From NCBI GenBank assembly GCA_001683735.1, contig LUGG01000002.1:992001-1056000 (forward strand): DNA of 64,000 bases, given 5' to 3'. The notes beneath the pieces were generated by a model. The model was given only the letters and a program-made list of their open reading frames with translations. It was not told where the DNA came from and did no database searches. The number at the start of each line of letters is the position of its first letter. Within the stretch, counting starts at the first letter, position 1. Below, one piece after another: positions 23,547 to 35,600 of this stretch. The stretch comes from Grifola frondosa (Eukaryota; Basidiomycota; Agaricomycetes; Polyporales; Grifolaceae). A program made the position numbers and the translations under genes.

Positions 23547-26523
23547 CTACCTTGCGGATGGGTTTTTCCTGATGTTGCCCGTGTCAAACTGCCGGTGCCA
23601 ATCAAGCTGAAGGTCAATTTCTGCCACCGTGATTGTATCCATAGTCAGGCGAGAAACATCCAGAATCACGGTGAGTGCATTTAGCTTTGCACGCTTTGCA
23701 TCACTCTTCTCCTCTTTAGCTTTATCTTTCTTGCGCTTTTCTCCTACCACCCTGTTGTCCTCTTCGTGTTGCTCCCGGCGCTGGCTTTTCTCAAGGCCAC
23801 TGCTGTCAATAAAGCGCGCTCTCTCTCGCAGAAACTGATGGTCTATGGGCTTCAGTGTCTTGATATACTCACGGGTTTTGTTTGTTTTGTAGATTACTCT
23901 TGCGTTGTACTGGTGAATTGTCATGCTCGGAGCTTGCCTGAGACCTACACGGAATGATCCCAAGCCACCCTCGTTATCATCGTTCGTACTCTTCATCCAT
24001 GCTTCATTGCGCTGATCTTCTGTTAGCTGAGAAATAGTGCCTCCCGGAGCAAATTCGACCGTAAATCGCTCCCATGTTTCCAAGGCACCTTTGAAAAAGG
24101 CAACGAGAACTCCTTGCAGATGTGGCAATGCTGATCGCAGGCGTTGCACAGCATAGAATGCATCAGGACGCTCCCAAAGTTTCCCGTCAAGGGAGCCAAG
24201 TTCATACGAAGCATCGGGGGCCAACAGAAGGCTTGGTTTCTCGATAACACGACAACAGTGTGCCTTAAGCTTGTCGTGAAGTGGGCCAAGGTCAAGATGG
24301 TTTCCAGAGCCAGATTCGGGCCCTCGTACACAACGCATGTACGGATGACTGATGGACTGTGAATACAAGACAAGGACACAGAGCTCCGTGAGCGTCGGTA
24401 TGTCTTTTAATGCTTTATAGACATTTTCCTCCATGTGATTGAACCTCCGGCTATCCTTTTTGTCACGCACCATCTCCAGAAATTCCATATACAGTGGGAG
24501 ATGAACTAGTAGTTCTGCGGCGGCTTCACAATGTGATTGGTAACGTGTATTACTTGTGTCCGGGAAGCGCACCATTGCACCGACCGTGCTGGATGCTTCA
24601 AAAAATATTCGAAGCGTGTCTTGCTGACCTTTTTTATCATCTTTATGATGAAAAATCGCGCCTGCCAGACTTGTTGTCTTCACAGCCCCTCCAACAGATA
24701 CCTCCTCGGCTCTCGACTGTGCAGCTGATGAACCTCCAAATGCTGCGGCCGCTGCATTGTCACGGTTCATCAACTTGATTGGACCTGTCAGACCAGCTGC
24801 TTCCCAAAAGGTAACCATTTTCGTATTCCCTCCTTTGACTGAGTTCAATTCCTTGTGCATACAACAGTATCCACGGACGAAGAGGTCTGTGGCGTGCTTC
24901 TCATCGTCAGATAGGGCAGAGTAGCATTCCTCGCCAAGGTGAGCTGATATCTTCTTCATGATCTCTTTGTTTCGGGTGTCTTGCTCATGCTCTGACAGCG
25001 CAGTCCATGCCTCCAACCCACCCACTTCTTCAACTGCCCGTGCAGACTCATCTACCAATAACGGAATGAGTGTTTCCGGTGCCATGGAGAGCATGGCCTT
25101 TTCACCGCGGATCTCCCGGTCACAAGCCCGCTTCCATTCCTCAACAAGACGCTGCAGCTTTTTCTGGTCTTCTGCATGGTCCGTGGTCATTCCTCTAACC
25201 TTACGTGCAAATTCACACTTATCTGCAGGAAACTCCATCCCATGTGGACTGGAATTGTACGTTTCATAAAGGTCTTCAATAATTTTCTTCCACCCGTCGA
25301 GTTGCTTCTCACTCGTGTGATTTGGCGCAGCATGGACCCCGAGAAAACGTCGTGTGTGCGAATCTGCCGTGTTGAGGTACACATTACGGGATTCATAATT
25401 CACATGTTTGTGTGTCGTTCCGTCTCCGCTAATTGTGATTCCTATAGACCTATGTTTATGTTTGAGCTCCGAGTCACAAAATAGATAAGCTTACCGTCCG
25501 CTCGTGTCACCTCCTCGACTAACTGCATTTTTGATGCGACATAACCTTCTAGGACAATCCGCCGTACAGACCGCTCGTGAATGCTCCCTTCAACTTCTAA
25601 ACCTGCAGCGGTTGAAACGGCAGTGATCGCATCGTTGACCCGTGCAACCGGAAGTCCAAATTCAACCAGATTCCGCATCAATGCCCGTGCAGGAGTAGTG
25701 ATTACCCCCTTCATCTTCAAAGGTAATGTCTTATTTGCCTTTGAAGTTGTCTTCTTCAAAGCTCGGCTGACTGCCAATGATTTCTGTCCAGGCATTCGGT
25801 ATACACGTCTCCAAAGCGCTCGATGTTTCTTTTGCAGCACCAAGATTTGATTTCGGGCTTGAGTGAGATCATTTCGCATGAGCTCAACCTCATGACAATG
25901 TGTTCGGACAATGTCTCTGCTCTGTATACCGTCAGTTGCATTCTTAGCCTCTCGAGTGATCTCATTCTCACCTGTTGTTCTGCTGCAGCTATTGTTTCCT
26001 TTGTATTCCTCTCTGCCTCAGCAAGTACCTTCTCTGTATGTCTCTCTGCTTCATGGATTGCTTCATCCGAATGTCTTGTTGCTATTGCTATTGCATGACT
26101 CTCGGCCTCGAGAATGACTTCTCTCGAGTTCTCAAGCAATGAATGAACCTCACTTCTCTGCTCTGCTATGCGTGCCTGTGACTGACATAACTCCTCTTTT
26201 AGAATTCCGTTTGCTGTGTGCGCGCGCGCTTCACGGCGTCGTCCATTATAGGTCTCGCGCCGATACTGCTCAACTTTCGATTCTTCACCCTTCAATCTTC
26301 GAGTCAGGTCTGTCACATGTGCCGTAGCCTGTTTTAACCTCTTAAGGGCATTCACACTTGCTGAACTGCTTGCGTTGGAGGACCCAGTTGGTGTATTTTC
26401 AGGTGGCCTAATGTTTTCCTTGTTGGCACTGCTAATCTTTGAGCTGTTGATTCTCTGTAGATTTGACAGGGCCTGTTTCTTTTGGATAGTGGACCGCTTT
26501 TTTGAGCCATTCCAAGTAGACAT
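23547..26523 (-). CDS. Transposase-like protein of an uncharacterised Agaricomycete family (946 aa)
   Basis: Three exons (25972-26523, 25495-25888, 23547-25441) keep phase and give 946 residues with no break. The start at 26523 is MSTWNGSKKRSTIQKK; an in-frame ATG at 26583 is possible. The N-terminus is Ser/Asn-rich, followed by a long coiled coil (about residues 70-185) and a basic domain. The central region begins with ITISGDGTTHKHVNYESR and later has YCCMHKELNSVKGG and LMNRDNAAAAAF. An Asp in SGDGTTH followed by a C-X-H-type motif and further acidic residues is what RNase-H-fold transposases show, but I have not proved the fold. The C-terminus is rich in Lys and Glu. From memory, similar proteins occur in many copies in mushroom genomes; their function is not established. 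The intact frame, amid relics, suggests a recent or selected copy. Confidence 0.65.
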
Positions 26524-26874
26524 AATCTCTTGAGCTAGACGGAGTGCGCACAATGATGTCCTCGATGATTTTCGACGCGTCAAGCATCCTGCTTATGTAA
26601 TCAACGAGAATTGTCTCGACGATTTTGTCCATGCATACTCATATGTCCGAAAGATGTTAAAAAGTTGTTGTTCTATCACCTTAAATTGACCCTGAGATCA
26701 TTTTCTCCGGTGCAGAATTTTTCTGAGACTCTTTATTCTCAATCTAGGCAGTGTAACTCACTATTAAGACCTGTTTATGAAATTCTGTTCCGGACAAAAT
26801 GTTCACAATCAAATTTTCTTGTACTTACTCCTACGAAAACAATGCTCATTGATTCCGTGCGCAGCTACATGAAG

Positions 26875-27455
26875 CTATCGACGTTGTAACCGTTTTTCAG
26901 CCACAGACGCGTCGCACCGCCAGCCAAAGATCTCCAAATTTGGTAAGAGCTCGTTAATAAGCGATGGACAGGCGCTTACGACTTCTGGCGCGGAATTGCC
27001 TGTCCCCACTGTCTGCGCTGAGGCGCAAGCAAGTTCCCGCACTAGTTCCTCGGCGCAACACGTGATCTCCATGGGAAGCACCTCTTCATTATGGAACACT
27101 CTGAATGGGCGATCCTCAGGTTCAAGATATTCTGTCGGCTCTTCCTGCCCTGATCCTTTCGGATGTTCAATGTTGGACGTTGATGGCTGCTGTGCCTGTG
27201 CGGATAATGCTTGTCTTGTCTTGTAGATTGCATCGCCCAGTCTCGAGCATCAAGCCGAGCGTCGAGCAGGTCACCGAAACTTAACCTTACATTATGACTC
27301 CTTCTCCTTCTCTCTCTGGAAGGCGCTGCATACCGCTGACCATGAGAGCGCATGGTATCGCTCACCTTCGGTCCGCCGTAAACGGGCAAATTGTATGAGG
27401 CCCTGTCAAGTTGCGCAATCTCACGTTCCGGCGGCATCACATTCCACGTTCTCAT
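26875..27455 (-). CDS. Hypothetical protein with one frame slip
   Basis: The minus strand from 27455 begins MRTWNVMPPEREIAQLDRAS and runs through SHNVRLSFGDLLDARLDARD. One base appears missing near 27230, after which the frame continues GDAIYKTRQALSAQAQQ, YLEPEDRPFRVFHNEEVLPM and CCAEELVRELACASAQTV, ending at a stop at 26875-26877. The second half is acidic and protein-like. The true start may lie upstream of 27455. I do not recognise the family with confidence. It is co-oriented with the transposase-like gene, 350 bp upstream of it, so it could belong to the same element or be an independent gene. Confidence 0.4.
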
Positions 27456-27647
27456 GTACCGTGGAAGTCTGACAGGAGGTGGGCTTCGCCCGGACTGTCC
27501 CCTCCATGTCTATATCGATACCGATAGACACCGGCACATGGCAGCTCTTCGACGGTTCTCTCAGCCTCCCGTGCACATAAGAGACATCGCATAGTCATGT
27601 TCTAATTGTGACCTTACTCCCCCAACGTCCACCTGGTATAGTTGACA

Positions 27648-29537
27648 ATGGCCTCTCCGATAACACTCGACAACACCTTGGGCGCTGCCTTACTAGGTAT
27701 TTACCTATTCTACTATCCTAAGGAAAGAAGCATTGATAACGATGATGTCCTCAGGTAACATCGCGGCAGCGGCGTGGGTCCCACAGTGATCGTGAACCAA
27801 TTCAATAGTCTGATCCGATGTTCTCAAGTTTCTATGGGGTTACCAACGTTCAGACATATATCTACTTCAGCCGTTACGAAACAGACCCATTGGCGATGAA
27901 ATCACTGGTGAGGTCACATACTGTTTGATATTTTTACAAGAGATTTACCAGATCTATGCAAGGTCCTCTTCTTATGGTTAGTGTTGACCTCAACAACCGA
28001 TCGTTGCTAAATGCTATCTCAGGATTCTAGATAATGTACACATCGCCCTGATTACACACGCCGTCTACACATATACTGTCAAAGACTTCACAAATCTCCT
28101 AGCGATTTCGGTACCAACATGGTATGGTTCTATCTGTATTGATATCCACTACTAAATATGTCTCTTCGCAGGAGTATCCTGGTGAGCTAATCAAAAAGTT
28201 AAAGGCAATAGTTATACTCATCTCGATTTGCATACAGGCTCACGTCATCGTCACAGTAAGTGGTATCGCCGTACAATACACATGTCGATGCTCATTATTA
28301 TATGAACCCCATAGGGTGTGAGCGATGTTATTGTCAGATGGTAAGGCAACGCTTCGCCTTACATATTGAATCCATATTTTAACCTAGCTTTGATGTAGCA
28401 TCTTCTGTCACAGAGTGTGGAGACGTGAGTGTACAATCAACCGTCATTTCATTGTCAATGATATTCATATCGGACTCAGTGAGCAATAGAAACTGGATAT
28501 TAAGCGCAGCAATTGTACGTGGTGATCTGGTCTCATGCATATTCTCCGTTCATCTTTTTGTAGATAATCAGTTCGCTCATCGTTTTCGGTTAGTCACTAA
28601 ATCTGGTAAACTTCACTGGGATTCATCAAGTTGTTCTCCCACATATTCTGCCGCGACAAATCCGCAGGCGGAAGTCTTGGTGCGCATGACATGACTTAGT
28701 TGTATTAGAACGGTGGTTACTCACATGTTTCTCCAAAATTTCAGCCTTTGCTATCAGAGGGTGAGACTTTTCGTTATAGCTGATGCTATGCTGTTTTTGA
28801 CGAGCTCATACAGCTTCAGCATACCAACGTACTTCAGTCTTTCAGAAATCTCAGTCAGTATTATAATTACCTTCTAGTCAACGACTATACCTAAGTCCGA
28901 ACGTAGTGGATCTTGTATCTGAGTTTTAGCTCTGGCGTTGTGGCCGATCTCTTGATTGCGGTATCACTCTGTTGGCTATTGGCACAGCGTAGGACAGGCT
29001 TTGCAAGGTTCGTCTTGATCTCTTTATACTACTGCCACAAATCTGATGATACGCAAACCTTACAGAACCGACTCCATAGTTCGCATTCTTATGATGTACA
29101 GCGTTAACACTGGTGCTCTGACGAGGTCAATCCTCTCTTCCCACCGTTGTGTTCTCTAATTGAGTGCCATTCAGTCTTTGCGCATTATTATGTCTAGTCA
29201 CGGTACGATGTTTCCTCCCTTGCTGTGAATGTCCTGAGGGATATTGACACTTCTCTGAGCTTTAGTATGCGAACATGCCTAACAATTTCGTATTCATTGC
29301 ATTCTATTTTGTGCTCCCGAAATGTGAGCCTAATTCTATTTCTGTCTCTCTGCGGTATTCACACCTCGCGGGCAAGTATTTCTCAACTCCCTCTTGGCCA
29401 CCTTGAATGCGAGAAGAAAACTCCGGGAGACCAGCTCCGGAGCGCTCGTCTCAATTCCTCTTTCTGCAGCCTCCGGATCTCATATGTCATCTGCGGGGGT
29501 AGGCCTCGATATAGTCAGGCGCATGAGGACCAGGTGA
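27648..29537 (+). CDS. DUF6534-type multi-pass membrane protein
   Basis: Many short exons read as the seven-helix-like membrane family common in Agaricomycetes. In order: MASPITLDNTLGAALLG, FYGVTNVQTYIYFSRYETDP, VLFLWILDNVHIALITHAVY, SNRNWILSAAI, IISSLIVFG, GVVADLLIAVSLCWLLAQRR, RTDSIVRILMMYSVNTGALT, LCALLCLVT, YANMPNNFVFIAFYFVLPK and LNSLLATLNARRKLRE. The start at 27648 is followed by the typical DNTLG motif. Some predicted exons are very small: 14 nt at 27963-27976, 10 nt at 28172-28181 and 18 nt at 28238-28255. The function of this family is unknown. The 3' end is uncertain: a stop occurs at 29535-29537, but an in-frame-looking segment at about 29598-29660 may be a further exon. Several middle exons (28300-28900) could not be fixed. 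Confidence 0.7.
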
Positions 29538-31082
29538 GACCTGTCGCTCGCATACACGTGCGAGCCGTATTAACACCTACTCGACCCAGCTTCTGCAGAT
29601 CCAGATTCAGAGGACTACTGACGTGAAGACAGATTCGATGCACCACATCACCATCGACGAGGTATGCTGCCAGCCCTGATCCACGTGCCGACGGCTCATG
29701 TCTCTTCACAGCAGGAGCAGGAGACGTGGAAGTCTTCTGCCTACCGGCATCCGCAAGACGAGATCGCAGTAGCCATGTAGGCAATCTCGATGCGCGTGTA
29801 CTTCTCGATACCTCTAGTGCAAAGTAGCAGAATCTCTTAGTAGGGTTGCTGCGAGCACAGAGTCATATGATACCAGGATCCGTCACATTCACTTCGGATC
29901 TCAACGTCGGCGTGTATTTGCACCTCGTGAGCCACTGTATTTCTGTGCTGGGCCCATCCTCCTGAATATGATTCGGCCTCTTTCTTTGCTCGATCCTTAC
30001 TTATTGCTCGATCGATCTCAGTCGTTCGCTTGAGTAAGAAATTTGAAGATAACACGACGACGTCCACCCATTGTGCGGCTACGACGGGGTATAGTGGATT
30101 AAAGTCCCATGTCCCGAATTATGCAAAACACCGTGATTGAAATATCGAAGGCCGCTAGTGATGGATTTGCAGAAAGCGACAATTGCCGTCCTTTGCCGTC
30201 CCGATTCAACAGTATCCAACTTCGATCGATCGACCTTTGCTTGCAGCTTGAATTAAATAAGCGAAGTGCTTAACACCAGATTGAACATACTAGGTTATAC
30301 AGTATATCATAATTCACGTTCATTTCAATTCTGCGAATGAATAACGCGTTGAAGCGGAAATGTTCAAACGCCCATTGTACGAAACCCGGTGTGGACTGCT
30401 CACACTTGCAGCTTGACTGTCAGGCTGGTGCATGAAATTTCAACGCCGTGTCGTCAGCTGGCCGCATTCATGGTAGCCAGCAGGAACTCAGCTCCTCTGT
30501 GTGTTTTACGCAGCCAGTATTTTGGGTGTCACATGCAAGGGAGCGGCTGCGTGCCTTGACCGAAGACGTTCCGAACGGCCTTCAATGGCATGGTCTCCCG
30601 CACGACCGTCAGCATTCAACGTGAAGCATGTCTTGGTTGCAACGACAACGGCGTAAAAAGTCTTCAAATTCGTGATATCGTATTACGTATCGTAACTACG
30701 TTCTATCCGTCAGCTTCGTAACTGCAAGAAGAGGAGAAAAGATGAACAGCTTGTGCTACACGAGTAGTAAGTTCGAGATGTGGAAAGCGAGGATTAAGTC
30801 GAGCTCCGCAAAGCATTCCGCAAAGGAAACGGAAAGAAGAAGAAAGAAACCGTAGAGTGGACCAACAAAGAGTAAGCAAGACAAGCATCCCAAATATGGA
30901 CAAGGAAATAAAAGGTGGATAGGTATACGGACGCTGAACTATGAAGTTCGGGTGTCAATCCATGACGAGAGAAAAAAGGGGAGCGCCAACTATGTATCAA
31001 GTAGGGTATCCGATAGTATCGAAACATGAAGGAATAAGTCATCCGGGCGTTGATAAATAGCAGCAACCGTGCCTACCCACCA
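29538..31082. other. Intergenic region without a supported gene
   Basis: Only short frames occur. A minus-strand frame at 29837-30067 contains a charged stretch (TTEIDRAISKDRAKKEAES) that vaguely recalls the N-terminal helix of G-alpha proteins, but nothing else supports that. I call no gene. Confidence 0.4.
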
Positions 31083-32607
31083 TTAAGGCGAGTGCGCGGA
31101 CACCGGCGTCTTGTATCGAGGTGGCATGGAAGCAAGGCGCGCAGAGGCGGCAGCAGAGGACACAGGGATGGAGGACTCGAACTTGTCCGACTTGCCTGTG
31201 GGTGGGCTCCGCGCAGCGTCGACGGAAGGGATCCAGCGCTGAATCAGCTGGACCCGCCGCGCATCGCGCAACTTCTCCTTTTCTTTCTCGTCCGAGCTAG
31301 AGCCGGAGCGGATCATTTTGGGTGGCGACGGAGTAGAGAGCCTCCGCGGCTTGGGGGTATAGTGGCCGGGCGGGCTATGTCCGCGCCGGAGACGGCGGGT
31401 GTCCCAGATCGAATGGAAGGGGTCATCGACCGGTGGCTGGTGGTGGACACGGAGGTCGCACGCGAGTGCATAGATACAAGGTGGCTGCGAGCGAGGGGCG
31501 AGAACATGGAAGGAGCATGCGGTGAACGCGTCGGGGATGTTGGAGACGTAGCACCTGAGCGGGGCGGAAGGGGAGAAACCGACTGCGGCCGCGGGGGAGA
31601 GACGAGCGCACTGTTGTGAAGAGAAGACAACGAGTGTGGAGGCGGGGTCGCAGGAACGGCAAGACTCGGAGCAAGGGTCTTGATCTTCATACGATTGAGC
31701 TCCGCACGAAGTGTTTGACACTCCTGCGCCTTCTGCGAGTATTGTGATCTCTGCAAATAGAAGTCAGTCTACTAGCTAATGTCACAATGCAAACTCTCTT
31801 ACCAAACTGGAAAAGAAGAGAAGATGGGTCAGTCACCAGCACAATGAAGGTGTTAACATGGTAACACTCACTGTCGCACTTCCATCTCGAGCTTCTCCTT
31901 CTCCGTTTCAGCCTCCGTAGCCCTAGCCCTGAGCTGGGCTTCGGAATGTCTGAAGTTCCGCGTGGCCTCGGAGTGTGCAACATGATTGACAAGAATTGCA
32001 CGCAGCAAAGCTGCGCTAAGAGCAAGGGAAGATGACTACGGCGACGATGTGAGTGGCATGAACACTCCAAATCACGAAGCACATACCTGGTCAGGCTTGG
32101 AGTCAGACGTCAACCAATCCTCTATCTCTTTGTGCAGCGTCGTAACCTCCTCGACCGAGCACTTTTTTGCGGCCACCCTGGCCACCTTGGACTCGAGCCG
32201 CCGAACCTGTGCTCGAGACTTGAAAGTACCTGGGTTCAACAACAAAACATCATCATCCCCGATATCGGCCCCCGTATCGCTAGCCTCTATGGTGCACCTC
32301 CGAGGTGTCGACCAACCACTGTTGCCAAAGTCAATGCGGATCAAACGAATGGTGTCGCTGGAAAATTGCACGCGACAGAAAGGACAGACGGGCGTAAGAC
32401 GCGGAGATGTTTTTTCAATGATGCTATTGCAGCAGTTAAGACAGAGTACATGCCCTGTGAGCCGGAAAGAAAGTTTTGATCAGAAAATTTTCAGGAAACA
32501 AGGAGACCAAGCGGAAACTCACCGCAGGGAATAGAATGGGGGCAGTTGTGCGGACCGTACTCCTCTGCGCACACGTCGCAGAGAGAGCCGGGATTAAGGG
32601 TAATCAT
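31083..32607 (-). CDS. RING finger and coiled-coil protein, paralog 1
   Basis: The start at 32607 gives MITLNPGSLCDVCAEEYG. With the next exon this forms a C3HC4 RING: CDVC, PCGHVLCLNCC and CPFC. Such RINGs usually belong to E3 ubiquitin ligases. A helical region follows (RRLESKVARVAAKK, EIEDWLTSD), then a coiled coil (TEAETEKEKLEMEV) and a Ser/Pro-rich disordered tail. Exons: 32523-32607, 32087-32454, 31872-32035, a 4-nt exon 31803-31806 (TTTG) and 31083-31750. In the last exon the first frame stops at 31313, but from about 31350 another frame is clearly coding (RSGSSSDEKEKEKLRDARRV) up to a stop at 31083. One missing base near 31340-31390 would join them. It shares exon layout and domain order with the genes at 48.8 and 54.7 kb. 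The ligase role is inferred from the RING only. Confidence 0.75.
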
Positions 32608-35600
32608 AAGTAAGACCCTCTCTAAGATGATAGAACTGAAGGGGGGAAAGGATGATCATTGAGCACAGAGGGAATCAAATGAGTCATGCATAAATAAGAG
32701 CGGGAGTGCCTTCCCAAAAGGGTTCCATCACAAACCATCACAAAGCGCAGCCGGGGCTTTGGTTCTTTGCCCATGCCCTCTGCCGCTAGCTCCTACGGAC
32801 ATGAGTTATTCTTACATACCTCCTAGAATGTGTTGTTACTTCCTTCTTCCTCCACAGATGTCAGGATGGGCTCTGTGCACGGGCTGCGCACTTTTTTTTT
32901 TTCAAGTGGACTCGGTGGCGATTTGGCGGTGAAACATAAAATTTGATCTATCAAACCTCAGAATTAGGGATGCACAGGAAAGTTCCGCCGTACCTTTTTT
33001 TGTACCACCAAAAACGCCCTCGTCGAACGGAAAAGCAGCGACGAGGTCCGAGCCCAGGAAAAGAAAAGCTTAACGGAAGCAAAACATCAAAGAACAAAAA
33101 GCGGAGTTTAGTTGAATCGCGGAATTATTTGCACGGCGCTTATGGGTTAGGGTTGATGTTCCCACGCTTCCATTCCCACTGTCATGGTTCGATTTCGCCA
33201 CTTGCCACACAACCCGAGCTCCCCATAGTCAACTCCGAGGACTGTCCTCCAAACCATGTCCTCCAGTCGGCTTTCGTAGCCTTTGCGACACGATACACGC
33301 ATTGCCCCTTGAACCGTTGCCACCATCCCAGGCATTTCAACGCAAATATTGAAATCAGACCAAGTTTCACCTGATCTATTTAAGCGACCTGCCTCGGAAT
33401 TGCTTCCTCTCAACCGGTCTTCTGACCGGCAATGGTGAGGCTTGCATGCTCTATTGACGTACTCATGTCCACACAGTCCAGTTGCAGCAGTTCATTGAAT
33501 TTGCCATGCTCTGCAGGAACACGTCTGTCATTTCTGAGATTCTCTTTCATAACTGATCGACATCTCGGGAACGCCGTCTTGCCTCGCTCGCTTCCTACCT
33601 TGGACTTGGGCCATGTTGCGAAGCGGCTTAGATTTGGATCCCCATAGCCGATCGATGAAAGTGAGGAGCGCGCTGAGGCGGTGGCTGGACACGGCGGCGA
33701 GCTAACTTTGCCATGCTCTTTCCCTCGATGCGCAGAACATTGTCTTCATGGCGGGTAAGTGCTTGACCAATCCTTTTGCTGTGTGCCCACTGCCCTCATA
33801 TGAACGAACCAGAACTCCATCCTGTTTCCGTCCAGACTCTTCCTCGTGATCACCTATCCAGTTCCCCACCGGCACTCCACATTGCCATCCGGCATCACAC
33901 TGATTCAGTCTTGTGCAATGATTACGGGTGGATCAAGCTGAGACCCTGATAGCACCTCGAGGGATCACATTTCGATCCCAGCTCTCCCGATGGTCACCAG
34001 AAGCCGCCTTTATATTGCGCATATTTCATCATCTTTCATATTCTCATTCTCATCTTAATCTAATCAGATGGTCTGGTTCGCGATGACGCAGGCTGCTCAT
34101 GTCCACATGAACGTTCGTTGCCGCATTCTGTTTTCCAACCTTGCACGGTGAGGAGGCACGTTGTGCCACCCGTCGAATTGCCTCATCGAAGTGGCACTTG
34201 TTATCATTGCCATCGACGATCTCTGCTAGAGCTCAACTCCAGGCTCGTGAAAATGTCTTCTCATCGGCTGGATCTCTCCCAGTTGCACTTCACCGTAGTG
34301 GAGCTGTGAAGACATCCCGGGGCTAATATTTTTTCTTAAGCCACTCCCGGCTCACAAGAGATTCGAGCTTCAATTTCCATGCCGCGAGATGCGGGACCGG
34401 TAGTTATTTATTATATTTCGAATTGGCATTAGACATTTGCGGCAAGTTCCATGTTGTTACGACAGTTCGGAGGAGTTGGTCGTTCCGCGGCTGCGCCGGC
34501 CTCGGAGCTCGGTATGTACCTGGAATTTTATGTCGCCAGGAATAACCCGCAGAACTAGTTGAAATGCAACAAACCCTGCCATGTCTATTCTCACTCGGCA
34601 CGCCATTTGTAGAAGTCTGTAATCTGCGTATCATCTGGGGTGCAACTATTATCGCCTCCGCATGAGCACTAAACAGTCACCGACGTTGGTGCAAAGGTTG
34701 GGGGTGCGTTTGTGTCGTGTGCACGACATATCGCACATATGCTGTGCTCGCTTGTTGGATCATACCGCTAGTCGCCCTTCGATTAACGTACACTACGCAA
34801 CGTTCTCAAGAGCACCAGAGATAAGAACACGTGGAAAACGTATGTCTCGTCGAACGGACATCGTACTTGGTGTTACTGCTTGAGACTGCGAGATAAAGGT
34901 CGCGAATCCCGGGCGCTCGAATAACATGTCCAAAGGCCCGAGGATGCCGGGGGACATTGCGAGCGAACTTGGATCAGCCGGATTCATCGCGGGGAGAGAA
35001 CGCGTCTGTGCGAGATTAGCAGCTAAGAATGGTTCTAGCTTCACTTCGCCCGGCAGTCGGAACGCTGGCACTGCCAGAGTAAGTTTCCTGGAAAGAGAAC
35101 CACCGATGGTATGCATTTAGATTCCCCGTAGAGCACCCCTGGATCAGTCACGACACACAGGGAACACAGCTGGCGATACCGTACTATCAGCGGGCGACTG
35201 GAATAGGCACGGCCACTCAGGAAATAGAATAGAGTTTAAGGTTCCTATACAACATGATGTCGAGCGCATCGTTGCGCGGCGGCTACGTCTTCGCAAGGCT
35301 CCGTAACTTCCAATAAGTAGATCTAACCATGCCACTGAAGGGGATAGGGAGCAGATAAGGTGCATGCGGCATTGCTTTAGCGAATTTGAAGATGACAGAT
35401 CATGACTCACCACGCTCTTCGAGTGCGTTGGTATCAGTCATAGAGTAGATAGATGTGTATGTTTGCCATGAGGCAGAGCATCAAAGCTTGGAAGGAGAAA
35501 ATGCAACGATAGAGATGTACCTGTGCAGCTCAATGATTGGTAGATAACGTCAATAAACGATACGATGTTCACGTCAGATAGCACTAATAATCGGGTGCCA

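Noticed and set aside
29837..30067. Charged minus frame resembling a G-alpha N-terminal helix
   Set aside because: The likeness is limited to one charged helix; no GTP-binding motif follows.
32943..33374. Plus frame of 143 codons upstream of RING paralog 1
   Set aside because: The opposite strand is equally open at 33147-33413, and the composition is mixed with no recognisable domain.
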